A stretch of 64,000 nt of DNA from Staphylococcus haemolyticus (lineage in GTDB: Bacteria; Bacillota; Bacilli; Staphylococcales; Staphylococcaceae). The translations under genes were made by a program, and so were the position numbers. This document shows, in pieces, positions 34,649 to 41,393 of this stretch (positions are counted from its first letter, which is position 1; each line of letters opens with the position of its first letter). The DNA lies in assembly GCF_006094395.1 (NCBI RefSeq), contig NZ_CP035291.1, forward strand, positions 1,674,001 to 1,738,000, written 5' to 3'. The notes under the pieces were generated by a model. The model was not told where the DNA came from and searched no databases. It worked only from the letters and a program-made list of their open reading frames with translations.

Positions 34649-35341
34649 TTACTCATTTTCAATTAAATCAACTAATTCACGCAATGATTTAATTTCGTAA
34701 TCTGGATTTATACCAGAATTATTCTTTTTATTTCTTACATTAAACCAGCATGTAGCTATTCCCGCATTTTTTCCGCCTAATACATCTGAAGTTAATGAAT
34801 CACCAACAATAATGGTAGATTTTCGTTTGTCCTTACCAATTTTTTCAAAAACATAATCAAAAAACTCAATCATTGGCTTTTGATAACCGGTTTCCTCTGA
34901 TATAAATACACCATCAAATATGTCTTTAAATTGTAATTGAGCGATACGTCTTTTTTGAGTATCTGTAACACCATTAGTAACAATATAAAGTTTATTGTTT
35001 TGAGCTAATCGATCTATCGTTTCTAGAGTGGAATCAAAATGCTTAATGGGTGCTTTAGCTAATTCATCCCTAAAAGTAACATCTGCTTGTTTACCATCCA
35101 CTTCAATACCATAATGATTAAAATATTCAATGAATCTGTGTGAAAGAACTTCATCTTTAGTTAGTTTATTCTTTTGAAAAGCCTCCCAATGTGCCTGATT
35201 AATTTGTTTAAAAAATTGAAAGTCTTCTGCTGTTGGGTAATGATGATAATGTTTGGCCATATTGTGAAAAGCTTTATCTTCGGCATCATAAAAATCAACT
35301 AATGTATCATCGAAGTCTAATAATATTGTATTATATTTCAT
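34649..35341 (-). CDS. HAD hydrolase, YjjG-type pyrimidine nucleotidase
   Basis: The 230 residues hold the HAD motifs: I (LLDFDDTLVDF, nucleophile Asp near residue 10), II (YIVTNGVTDTQK), III (Lys in GYQKPMIEFF) and IV (IIVGDSLTSDVLGGKNAG). The small C1-type cap and the FFKQINQAHWEAFQKNKLT region match YjjG/YfnB proteins, which remove phosphate from non-canonical pyrimidine nucleotides. It lies downstream of the PSM-beta terminator and probably has its own promoter. Confidence 0.88.
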   Translation of the reverse strand: MKYNTILLDFDDTLVDFYDAEDKAFHNMAKHYHHYPTAEDFQFFKQINQAHWEAFQKNKLTKDEVLSHRFIEYFNHYGIEVDGKQADVTFRDELAKAPIKHFDSTLETIDRLAQNNKLYIVTNGVTDTQKRRIAQLQFKDIFDGVFISEETGYQKPMIEFFDYVFEKIGKDKRKSTIIVGDSLTSDVLGGKNAGIATCWFNVRNKKNNSGINPDYEIKSLRELVDLIENE

Positions 35342-35400
35342 ATTTTCATCCTTAACGTTTATTTTCTAAAATCTATTTTAACAGAAATATATTTATAAAT

Positions 35401-35431
35401 TAAAAAAAGACCAGAGCGCTTGCCCTGGTCC
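35401..35431 (-). terminator. Intrinsic terminator of the PSM-beta operon
   Basis: GACCAGGGC and GCTCTGGTC arms with a 4-nt loop followed by TTTTTTT on the minus strand, about 20 bp after the last modulin gene. Confidence 0.93.
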
Positions 35432-35451
35432 ATGATAATTAGAATTTCAAA

Positions 35452-35586
35452 TTAGAAGCCGAAAATTTTACCTAAAACACTGATTCCGTTTTCTACGATA
35501 CCTACGATGCTTGTACCCATTTTACCCCAGTCTTTATCTTGTCCTGCTTGTACTGCTGCTGCAATTGCTTCTGCTAATTTTTGCAT
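35452..35586 (-). CDS. Beta-type phenol-soluble modulin, copy A
   Basis: A 44-residue secreted amphipathic peptide, [20 protein letters not shown] at the N-terminus and VLGKIFGF at the C-terminus. PSM-beta peptides of staphylococci are exported without signal peptide by the Pmt ABC transporter, act as surfactants in biofilm structuring and can be weakly cytolytic or antibacterial. It is close to the S. haemolyticus gonococcal growth inhibitor peptide 1 as I recall it, with about two substitutions. GGAGA lies before the ATG. It is the last gene of the five-gene operon. Confidence 0.93.
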
Positions 35587-35649
35587 ATTTATCTCTCCAT
35601 TTCTCTATAATTTTTATGATTTAAACTAAGTTTTAAAATAAACGTTAAA

Positions 35650-35784
35650 TTAGAAACCAAAGATTTTACTTAATTCAGTTACACCGTTTGAAACGATATC
35701 TAAGATACTTGTACCTAATTTAGTCCAGTCTTGGTTTTGACCTGCTTCAATTGCACTTTTAACTGCGTTTGCGATTTTTTCCAT
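35650..35784 (-). CDS. Beta-type phenol-soluble modulin, copy B
   Basis: A 44-residue PSM-beta beginning [20 protein letters not shown] and ending ELSKIFGF. It differs from copies A and C by a [10 protein letters not shown] middle in place of GIVENG. The protein is identical to copy B' at 36030-36164; the two genes differ only at three synonymous sites. AAGGAGAT precedes the ATG. It appears to match the second S. haemolyticus inhibitor peptide from memory. Confidence 0.93.
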
Positions 35785-35840
35785 GATATTTATCTCCTTT
35801 GTATTGTTTATTTATATTAATAAAATGTTGTTAGTCGAAC

Positions 35841-35975
35841 TTAGAATCCGAATAATTTACCTAGAATGCCAACACCGTTTTCTACGATACCTACAATGCT
35901 TGTACCTAATTTAGCCCAATCTTGGTTTTGGCCTGCTTGAACTGCATCTGAAATTGCTTGTACTAATTTTGACAT
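35841..35975 (-). CDS. Beta-type phenol-soluble modulin, copy C
   Basis: A 44-residue PSM-beta beginning [20 protein letters not shown] and ending ILGKLFGF, with the family core [11 protein letters not shown]. The protein is identical to copy C' at 36224-36358 and the genes differ by one synonymous base. GGAGCGA precedes the ATG. It appears to match the third S. haemolyticus inhibitor peptide from memory. Confidence 0.93.
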   Translation of the reverse strand: MSKLVQAISDAVQAGQNQDWAKLGTSIVGIVENGVGILGKLFGF

Positions 35976-36029
35976 TTAAATCGCTCCATTCTTTTAATTT
36001 TATATATTTAAATTGTTTGATTTTTAAAT

Positions 36030-36164
36030 TTAGAAACCAAAGATTTTACTTAATTCTGTAACACCGTTTGAAACGATATCTAAGATACTTGTACCTAATT
36101 TAGTCCAGTCTTGGTTTTGACCTGCTTCAATTGCACTTTTTACTGCGTTTGCGATTTTTTCCAT
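36030..36164 (-). CDS. Beta-type phenol-soluble modulin, copy B' (duplicate of B)
   Basis: Encodes the same 44 residues as copy B with three silent changes. Together with C' it forms a second B-C unit of roughly 380 bp, so the operon order in the transcribed direction is C', B', C, B, A. The untranslated spacers have diverged more than the coding parts, which suggests selection for, or conversion of, the peptide sequence. Confidence 0.93.
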
Positions 36165-36223
36165 GATTACTATCTCCTTTATAATGTTTATTTATATTTT
36201 CAATAAATGTTATATGTGGAAAC

Positions 36224-36358
36224 TTAGAATCCGAATAATTTACCTAAAATGCCAACACCGTTTTCTACGATACCTACAATGCTTGTACCTAATTTAGCCC
36301 AATCTTGGTTTTGGCCTGCTTGAACTGCATCTGAAATTGCTTGTACTAATTTTGACAT
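36224..36358 (-). CDS. Beta-type phenol-soluble modulin, copy C' (duplicate of C)
   Basis: First gene of the operon, encoding the same 44 residues as copy C. The ATG follows GGAGCGA. Its upstream region to the tRNA gene must hold the operon promoter. PSM-beta operons are controlled by AgrA in studied staphylococci, but I could not identify the paired AgrA repeats here. Confidence 0.93.
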   Translation of the reverse strand: MSKLVQAISDAVQAGQNQDWAKLGTSIVGIVENGVGILGKLFGF

Positions 36359-36360
36359 TT

Positions 36361-37135
36361 AAATCGCTCCATTTCTTTTTATTTAAAGTATTTAAATCTT
36401 AATGTATGAAATTCAATAGATACATTAAGCTATTTCTTAAAACCAAAAACGATTAATTGGTAAGTTTTTGTTTACCTATCGTTTTGTTACTTATACTATA
36501 TAGTGATTTATGCTATTTGCGTTCTATCTTTCTTAACTTATAAATTAGACATCAAAACTGTAGACCTTTGATTATATAAAACACACTTAGGCATTCAAAT
36601 ATGTTGTGCAAAATCTGACAATTCTGCAAACGTTTACAATACCTTTACATTAGCTTTATATTTCTTTAAAATTCACCTTGTTTTATAAACGCTTTAACCT
36701 ACTAAGAGACCATTGCAAGTCTAGGATTCTCAATACAACCATTTATTTAAACAGACAAGTGAATATACTCTAGTCCTTTTCAACTATTTAATTAATCGTA
36801 ATGTTGGTCATTGCAACTTTATTAATTTCTGTATTTCACTATTTATCATGGTACTTTTATTTAGTAATTGGATTGAGTATATGAATAATAGATGAGAATA
36901 ATTTCAACACTTGTGATCTATTTATTACTTTATTCATAAATGTTTATAGTTTGTTCATAGTTGCTTATAATGCATCCTATTGGTTCTATACATTTGATTA
37001 CTTCTGCGTCCATATGGCTTGAAGATATTAATTCAATTGCTCGACTTTATGTGTTATTGCACTTGCACATCGTCGATATGAGTTACAAATACACATAATT
37101 AGTGAAAAATATAAACTTTTTTAATATTAAAGCTA
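36361..37135. other. Gene-free stretch between the PSM-beta operon and tRNA-Arg
   Basis: About 0.8 kb of AT-rich sequence. Its left part should contain the PSM-beta promoter; TATAGT and TATAAG hexamers occur near 36490-36500. No supported gene was found; one weak broken frame at 36801-37022 is discussed under rejected items. Confidence 0.6.
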
Positions 37136-37164
37136 TTGCTAAATAAGGTTTCTTTAGCTATAAT
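37136..37164 (+). promoter_or_regulatory. Promoter of tRNA-Arg
   Basis: TTGCTA at 37136-37141 and TATAAT at 37159-37164 with a 17-bp spacer, placing transcription start about 15 bp before the mature tRNA. Confidence 0.8.
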
Positions 37165-37186
37165 AATTCTTGTGTTAAAAATTCAT

Positions 37187-37260
37187 GTCCTGGTAGCTCA
37201 GCTGGATAGAGCAATGGCCTTCTAAGCCATCGGTCGGGGGTTCGAATCCCTCCCAGGACG
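37187..37260 (+). tRNA. tRNA-Arg (anticodon UCU)
   Basis: A cloverleaf fits well: acceptor GTCCTGG with CCAGGAC, D arm AGCTCAGCTGGATAGAGC, anticodon stem ATGGC/GCCAT around loop CTTCTAA with anticodon TCT, and a T arm containing GGTTCGAATCC. The CCA end is not encoded after the discriminator G. Phage genes begin immediately downstream, so the 3' half of this gene is probably the bacterial attachment site. Confidence 0.96.
37230..37260 (+). other. Probable prophage attachment-site region in the tRNA 3' end
   Basis: The tRNA is intact and the first phage-side sequence starts at 37261, as when a phage integrates into a tRNA 3' end and restores it with its own copy. The exact core cannot be fixed because the second att copy is not in the window. 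Confidence 0.55.
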
Positions 37261-37357
37261 CTATTAACCGAAAATTAAACACTTTTCGAAATTAAGAATC
37301 CCATAACGACGGGGTTCTTTTTATTTTGCCTATTAATAACACACCATATAATACAAA

Positions 37358-37388
37358 TTTTTAGGGACTTTTTAGGGACCCGAGTCCC
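37358..37388. repeat. Tandem 11-bp repeat and small hairpin beside the attachment site
   Basis: TTTTTAGGGAC occurs twice in direct tandem (37358-37368, 37369-37379), and GGGAC then pairs with GTCCC at 37384-37388. Direct repeats about 100 bp from a tRNA att core are a common form of integrase or excisionase arm sites; this function is inferred. Confidence 0.4.
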
Positions 37389-37396
37389 TCGCGTAA

Positions 37397-37431
37397 AAAC
37401 CACGCTCATAAGAACGTGGTTTGTGTTTTTT
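37397..37431. terminator. Bidirectional hairpin terminator near the prophage end
   Basis: AAACCACG and CGTGGTTT arms with T-rich flanks on both strands (GTGTTTTTTT on plus, TTTTTACG on minus). It may insulate prophage cargo from tRNA transcription. Confidence 0.75.
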
Positions 37432-37444
37432 TGAAAATTACGCA

Positions 37445-37480
37445 TAAAAAAATAACCGTACCTATTAAGATACGGTTAAA
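37445..37480 (-). terminator. Intrinsic terminator of the toxin-antitoxin operon
   Basis: AACCGTATC and GGTACGGTT arms with a 7-nt loop, followed by ATTTTTTTATG on the minus strand, starting at the toxin stop codon. Confidence 0.88.
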
Positions 37481-37874
37481 ATAAATCATTCGTAAACATT
37501 TTAAAAATAGATTTAATGTCATTAAAAAGTTGCGGGTTTAAATCGTTCAAATCACTAATTTCATTTCTATGAACATTAGTACAGTATATAGTACCTACTT
37601 TGTGGCATCTAATAAATGAAGGAATATGATTCAGGCTTAACAAGTTACAGTTTTCTTTACCTATTTCTAAATCGTACATAAAGTGTCTTTTAGTTTGATC
37701 ATCGATTTTCGAGACCGGCAAATAAGTAAAATCACATGGAAAATGATTTTTCTCACAACCTATTATTAAACCGGGTCTAACCTTAAAAGATATTTTTGAT
37801 TTTTTTGTATCATAATAAGGTAATCTGATTTTAACAATTTTACCTATATAGTCATGAGGAGAATTAGTAAACAC
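37476..37874 (-). CDS. PemK/MazF-like toxin of a two-gene toxin-antitoxin operon
   Basis: The frame opens at 37892, but that ATG lies within GAGGAGG. I place the start at the GTG 9 nt after this site (37872-37874), giving 132 residues. The fold signature is PemK-like: a first strand YIGKIVKIRLPYYD, the conserved KVRPGLIIGCEK, then DFTYLPVSKI. MazF/PemK toxins are mostly mRNA endoribonucleases, so RNA cleavage is the likely activity. The start overlaps the end of the antitoxin gene by 11 bp, which implies coupled translation. Similarity is by motif only and the target is unknown. Confidence 0.7.
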   Translation of the reverse strand: MFTNSPHDYIGKIVKIRLPYYDTKKSKISFKVRPGLIIGCEKNHFPCDFTYLPVSKIDDQTKRHFMYDLEIGKENCNLLSLNHIPSFIRCHKVGTIYCTNVHRNEISDLNDLNPQLFNDIKSIFKMFTNDLF

Positions 37875-38397
37875 TAATAAATTCCTCCTCATCTAAATCT
37901 TCAAATTCATCTAGATACATATCATATTTAAAGTCGTATAACCTAACCTTTTTCGCATCTTCTTTAATGTCTTCAATTGAAAGTTTATTATATCCTCGTT
38001 CATTAGAACTTAAACCTTTACGACTATTAAGCCACGAAAATTCATTATGAGATTTTTCTCTAAGGGCCCATGTTGCATATTTACCGTATTGATAAATAGC
38101 ATTTTCAATTATAAATTCTTCGGTATCGTCAATTTTATTTTTAGAGGTAATATCTTCCACAAAATAGTCGAACAAACCTCTTAAGGACGGTAAAACTGGA
38201 CCATGTACCCAACCTTCAAATTCTTCATCGATTATAGTATCTCCGGTTAACGCAATTGAGGTTTTTTGAATATAGTACATTAATTTTTGTACCTTCATCT
38301 CATCACCTACTATACTGTTACCGGTAATTTCTTGGTATTTTGATATTAAATTTTGCGCTATAACATGTGATTTATCAGGTTGTAAATTTAGTTCCAT
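37864..38397 (-). CDS. Panacea-domain (DUF4065/SocA-like) antitoxin
   Basis: The start is set at the ATG of MELNLQPDK after GGGAGGT; the frame extends six codons upstream. In 177 residues the Panacea hallmarks are clear: KVQKLMYYIQKTSIALTG and the EFEGWVHGPVLPSLRGLF block, followed by helices to a strongly acidic C-terminus (DEFEDLDEEEFISVY). Panacea proteins neutralise many unrelated toxins encoded next to them. Here the partner is the PemK-like gene that overlaps its end. Its placement between endolysin and attachment site is typical of lysogenic cargo. Confidence 0.8.
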   Translation of the reverse strand: MELNLQPDKSHVIAQNLISKYQEITGNSIVGDEMKVQKLMYYIQKTSIALTGDTIIDEEFEGWVHGPVLPSLRGLFDYFVEDITSKNKIDDTEEFIIENAIYQYGKYATWALREKSHNEFSWLNSRKGLSSNERGYNKLSIEDIKEDAKKVRLYDFKYDMYLDEFEDLDEEEFISVY

Positions 38398-38460
38398 AAT
38401 ATTACCTCCCTTCATTTCTTAAATAATATACCCTTTTTCTTGCTAAAAGTAAACTATGGC

Positions 38461-38531
38461 AAAATAAAAAATAGGCCAACCGTCGCAACAGTTAACCTCA
38501 AGTACACTCCGCAGATGTGTACCGCTATTTC
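38461..38531 (-). ncRNA. Probable small RNA resembling SprF-type RNA antitoxins
   Basis: A minus-strand promoter (TTGTCC at 38559-38564, TATAAT at 38538-38543, 15-bp spacer) is followed by TAAATAGAAA, a GTACAC/GTGTAC hairpin and a 10-bp GC-rich terminator stem (GGTTAACTGT with ACGGTTGGCC) ending in TATTTTTTATTTT. The leader TATAATTAAATAGAAA plus two hairpins is the layout I know from S. aureus SprF RNAs. No reading frame is present in it. No matching hydrophobic toxin peptide was found overlapping it. Confidence 0.5.
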
Positions 38532-38547
38532 TATTTAATTATAACAT

Positions 38548-38580
38548 AAAAAAAAGAGGGACAAGCACTAAACTTGTCCC
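38548..38580 (-). terminator. Intrinsic terminator after the endolysin
   Basis: GGGACAAG and CTTGTCCC arms with a 7-nt loop, then TCTTTTTTTT on the minus strand. Its distal arm doubles as the -35 region of the small RNA promoter. Confidence 0.92.
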
Positions 38581-38618
38581 GATGAATAAAATGAAAATCG
38601 GTTTTTTATTATAACATA

Positions 38619-40328
38619 CTAATATACTTCTACAATTCTTAAACGTTCATGCCATATCCAACCATTATTATTTCTAGAATAAACACGACACCAACCATTT
38701 TTAATTTCAAAGATATAGAATTGATCATATCCTGCTCTATAAGTATTGTTTGTCACATACCATTCTTTGCCTTTGAATTTAACTAATGATGCACCGTAAT
38801 AATCAACACGCGCTCTAAATTTAGCTTTAGATGATTTCTTCATATTTAAAGGTGGAATACTATTTACTTTTAAACCTGTTGTATCTTGAATGATATTACG
38901 TTGTGCTACTGCTTGTTTATCATCTTTTTTAGCAAACTTCTTACCACCTGCTGTTTTATAAATATCTTTAACGATTAAGCGTTCATACCATACATAACCG
39001 TCATTGCTAGGACTGTAAACTCTAGCCCAACCATCACGGATTTCATATACATAGAATACGTCTCCTGGTTTATATTCTTCGTTTGTTGTAACCATCACAT
39101 TATTGTGGTTAGGTCTACAAATAGTGACACCTGCATTATCAGCAATTGCTTTGAAATATGCTTGGTTACTCCAAGTCAATTTCTTAGGTGGCTTTTTGTT
39201 TACTGAAATTGAACTGTTAGATTTACGTTCTGATTTTTTCACTTCTTTAATATCCGTTAAATCAACGCTATCATCAGCAAAGTCTGGCACAATGAAGTGT
39301 GTTAAACCTGTATAATCATCTTCACGTAATTTAGCTGGCGAATCTGCTTTACTATCGAAGTTTTGCTCTAATATTGTGAATGTTCTAGTACCGCCACTAT
39401 TATCCCAAACTAAACCAGTATGTCCCCAACCACTATAAACACCTTCTGTGTAAATAGCGATTGCACAAATAGGTGGCACGTAATCTCTAGTGTTTTCTAC
39501 AACTTTCCATCCTTTAGGCATAGCATTTACTGTGTGTAATTGTTTAGCGTTACCATAGAAACGAACGCCACCTGTTACATGATAAATGAAGTCTACAACG
39601 ACATCAGCACATTGGAAAGCGAACTCTTTATCAAAGTCGATATATTGTCCTTTTAAACTGTGCATGTATTCGATTGCTTGTTTATACTTAACCACACTTT
39701 GTGGCGAAGGTGTCGGCTTTTTGCTTGTTTTCGTTGATAATTTCTTACTTGGTGCAGGTTTAACGCCATTAATGTATTTAGCAATCTGTTTATCTAAATA
39801 CTTAACGTTTCGTGAATATCCACACGCTTCTAATAAGTTACCAGGATCAATTTTATCTGCTTGAATATCTTGGTGGCCTGGCACTTCTGTTTTGTAATCA
39901 ATGTTCCAATAATTACATAAATAAGCAAGCACTCGTGCCATGTTATCTAATGACTTACGTGAACGTTCAATATTGCCTGGGAAGTAACTACCTTCTACAC
40001 CAAACGCAACGTCGTTAGCGTCAGCATTGTACCATTGATTGTCGGTAGGTGTGTTATATAACACATGCCATGCCTTTTCTGTGACTGGAATACATACAAT
40101 GCACTCTTTGTCATCAACGAATATGTGAGCGCTCGCAACAATTGACCAATCAATCATATAAGTATTTTTATAATAATTCACGTTCGTTTGTGCTGTTGTG
40201 TGAGGGTTTCCAGTGTCATGTGCTACTGCAAATAAAGGTTTTTTACTTGTTAAAGGTTGCCCACTTCTACGTGTTCCAATCGGTAAAAAATCATATTTAA
40301 CTGGAACACCATTCCATTTTTCTGCCAT
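38619..40328 (-). CDS. Phage endolysin: amidase, CHAP and two SH3b domains
   Basis: A 569-residue lysin. The N-terminal Amidase_2 (PGRP) domain (about 20-175) has zinc-ligand histidines in VAHDTGNPH and VPGHQDIQADKIDP. A CHAP domain follows (about 220-365) with Cys in FAFQCADVVVDF and His in SGWGHTGLVWD. Two SH3b wall-binding domains occupy about 380-460 and 490-569. Most staphylococcal phage lysins place CHAP before the amidase, so this order is reversed. It begins with an ATG overlapping the holin stop by one base. Confidence 0.92.
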   Translation of the reverse strand: MAEKWNGVPVKYDFLPIGTRRSGQPLTSKKPLFAVAHDTGNPHTTAQTNVNYYKNTYMIDWSIVASAHIFVDDKECIVCIPVTEKAWHVLYNTPTDNQWYNADANDVAFGVEGSYFPGNIERSRKSLDNMARVLAYLCNYWNIDYKTEVPGHQDIQADKIDPGNLLEACGYSRNVKYLDKQIAKYINGVKPAPSKKLSTKTSKKPTPSPQSVVKYKQAIEYMHSLKGQYIDFDKEFAFQCADVVVDFIYHVTGGVRFYGNAKQLHTVNAMPKGWKVVENTRDYVPPICAIAIYTEGVYSGWGHTGLVWDNSGGTRTFTILEQNFDSKADSPAKLREDDYTGLTHFIVPDFADDSVDLTDIKEVKKSERKSNSSISVNKKPPKKLTWSNQAYFKAIADNAGVTICRPNHNNVMVTTNEEYKPGDVFYVYEIRDGWARVYSPSNDGYVWYERLIVKDIYKTAGGKKFAKKDDKQAVAQRNIIQDTTGLKVNSIPPLNMKKSSKAKFRARVDYYGASLVKFKGKEWYVTNNTYRAGYDQFYIFEIKNGWCRVYSRNNNGWIWHERLRIVEVY

Positions 40329-40627
40329 TATGCACGACCTCCACCAATTTTATTATTTTTGTCTTTAGTTGATCCTGTACGTGGTCGAACTGTTTCCCAA
40401 ATACCAGTAGCCATTAGACCACTAATTAAACCAGCAAGCAATCGACCACCAATTGATAATTCGGTAACAATTTCAGGAATAAAAGCTGTAATACCACCTA
40501 AAACAATACCAATACCAATAGCAATTAAAGGTACAATATTTTTAGGTATACCAGCTTGCTTAACTAATTGCGTTAATGCGATTGTGATAACTGAAATTAC
40601 TGTTGCAAATGCAATAATACTTTCCAT
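40328..40627 (-). CDS. Phage holin
   Basis: The ATG of MESIIAFATVISVITI lies 8 nt after AAGGAG; three upstream codons are ignored. The 99 residues form two or three membrane segments (about 1-20, 30-52 and 58-76) with a charged, basic C-terminus rich in Lys and Gly. It sits directly before the endolysin, the usual lysis cassette. It should form the membrane pores that release or trigger the lysin. Confidence 0.9.
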   Translation of the reverse strand: MESIIAFATVISVITIALTQLVKQAGIPKNIVPLIAIGIGIVLGGITAFIPEIVTELSIGGRLLAGLISGLMATGIWETVRPRTGSTKDKNNKIGGGRA

Positions 40628-40650
40628 TTCTTCCACTCCTTATTCAAAAT

Positions 40651-40675
40651 AAAAAGCCGACGCCTAGCGCCGACT
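40651..40675 (-). terminator. Intrinsic terminator before the holin
   Basis: AGTCGGCGC and GGCGTCGGCT arms followed by TTTTTATTTT on the minus strand. It is one of several intrinsic terminators inside the late region. Confidence 0.85.
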
Positions 40676-40685
40676 TAACTCATCC

Positions 40686-40748
40686 TTATTTACATTTACC
40701 AAACCAATAACAAGTCCAAAAACTTGCACCAAAGATAAAGTTAAACAT
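40686..40748 (-). CDS. Very small phage ORF, 20 residues
   Basis: ATG at 40746-40748 with a strong AAGGAGG site 8 nt upstream; the peptide is MFNFIFGASFWTCYWFGKCK, hydrophobic with a basic end. It lies between a coiled-coil membrane protein and the holin, where lysis modulators are often found. No known family recognised; the ribosome site and neat fit between terminator and upstream gene support it being translated. Confidence 0.5.
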   Translation of the reverse strand: MFNFIFGASFWTCYWFGKCK

Positions 40749-40763
40749 AGTATTTCACCTCCT

Positions 40764-41063
40764 TTAAATACCGAACAACATTCTTAACGCTGCGATGATC
40801 AAAGAACCAATGATTGTCCCGACTAAACCGAGTACCCACATTTTGATGTCTTTAATATTTTTTTGGTTTTCTTGTTTGCTCTTTTTTTCGTTTTCTCTTT
40901 CTCTGTTGATACTATCTAGCGTGAAATTCATTTTTTGATTGACTAGATTTTGATTGTGTTGTCCATCTTTAATACCGTCCAAAGAGGCAAATATTTTTTC
41001 GTCATTTTTTTCAAGACGATCAACTCTTCTTTCTAAATCTCCTCTTTGGTTATTTTCTGACAT
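40764..41063 (-). CDS. DUF2951-type coiled-coil membrane protein
   Basis: A 99-residue protein with a charged coiled coil (LERRVDRLEKNDEKIFASLD onward, residues 10-75) and one C-terminal transmembrane helix (MWVLGLVGTIIGSLIIAALRMLF). Similar proteins precede holins in many staphylococcal phages; a role in lysis or membrane anchoring is possible but unproven. Confidence 0.8.
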   Translation of the reverse strand: MSENNQRGDLERRVDRLEKNDEKIFASLDGIKDGQHNQNLVNQKMNFTLDSINRERENEKKSKQENQKNIKDIKMWVLGLVGTIIGSLIIAALRMLFGI

Positions 41064-41086
41064 ACCATCACCTACTTTAAGTAAAA

Positions 41087-41115
41087 TTAAAAGCCATAAC
41101 CTCCACTGGCTATGG
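41087..41115 (-). terminator. Intrinsic terminator after the small tail-region protein
   Basis: AAGCCATAGCC and GGTTATGGCTT arms on the minus strand followed by TTAATTTTAC. It overlaps the end of the upstream gene. Confidence 0.7.
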
Positions 41116-41116
41116 C

Positions 41117-41389
41117 TTACTCAATATCAAATATAACTGGTTGTGTATTTCTTTCTATTTCTTCTAACGGACTTCCTTTTAATTCGTTTAATTCTTCTAC
41201 AGATAATAATGTTTCTCCGTCTTTTAATTTTAATTTCTCACCATCAAAGTAGACTTTGTCCGATTGACGAGCAATTCGTTCGGTTGTGGGTAGCACTTTA
41301 TCAAAATCTTCTGTAGGTACAATATCTGAACCTGCTTGAACAATATGGTATTTATCATCAATATATCTTAAAAATAATAACCAGTTCAT
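41117..41389 (-). CDS. Small phage tail-region protein, function unknown
   Basis: A 90-residue, acidic, non-membrane protein starting MNWLLFLRYIDDKYHIVQAG, with a repeated Glu-rich second half (LLSVEELNELKGSPLEEIER). It directly follows the tail endopeptidase-like gene. Its size and place recall XkdX or other small base-plate genes, but I see no motif that settles it. Confidence 0.6.
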   Translation of the reverse strand: MNWLLFLRYIDDKYHIVQAGSDIVPTEDFDKVLPTTERIARQSDKVYFDGEKLKLKDGETLLSVEELNELKGSPLEEIERNTQPVIFDIE

Positions 41390-41393
41390 TTAA

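Noticed and set aside
36470..36500. Possible AgrA direct repeats upstream of the PSM-beta operon
   Set aside because: AACAAAAC-like repeats have the wrong spacing and sequence compared with known AgrA sites, and no nearby canonical -35/-10 pair was confirmed.
36801..37022. Hydrophobic frame broken by one TGA, possible decayed membrane protein
   Set aside because: It has no ribosome site, is only 74 codons long with a stop at codon 28, and lies in AT-rich sequence where such frames arise by chance.
35401..38618. CRISPR array
   Set aside because: The repeated modulin genes and hairpins are coding repeats or terminators; no regular 25-35 bp repeats with unique spacers occur here, and none were noticed elsewhere in the window.
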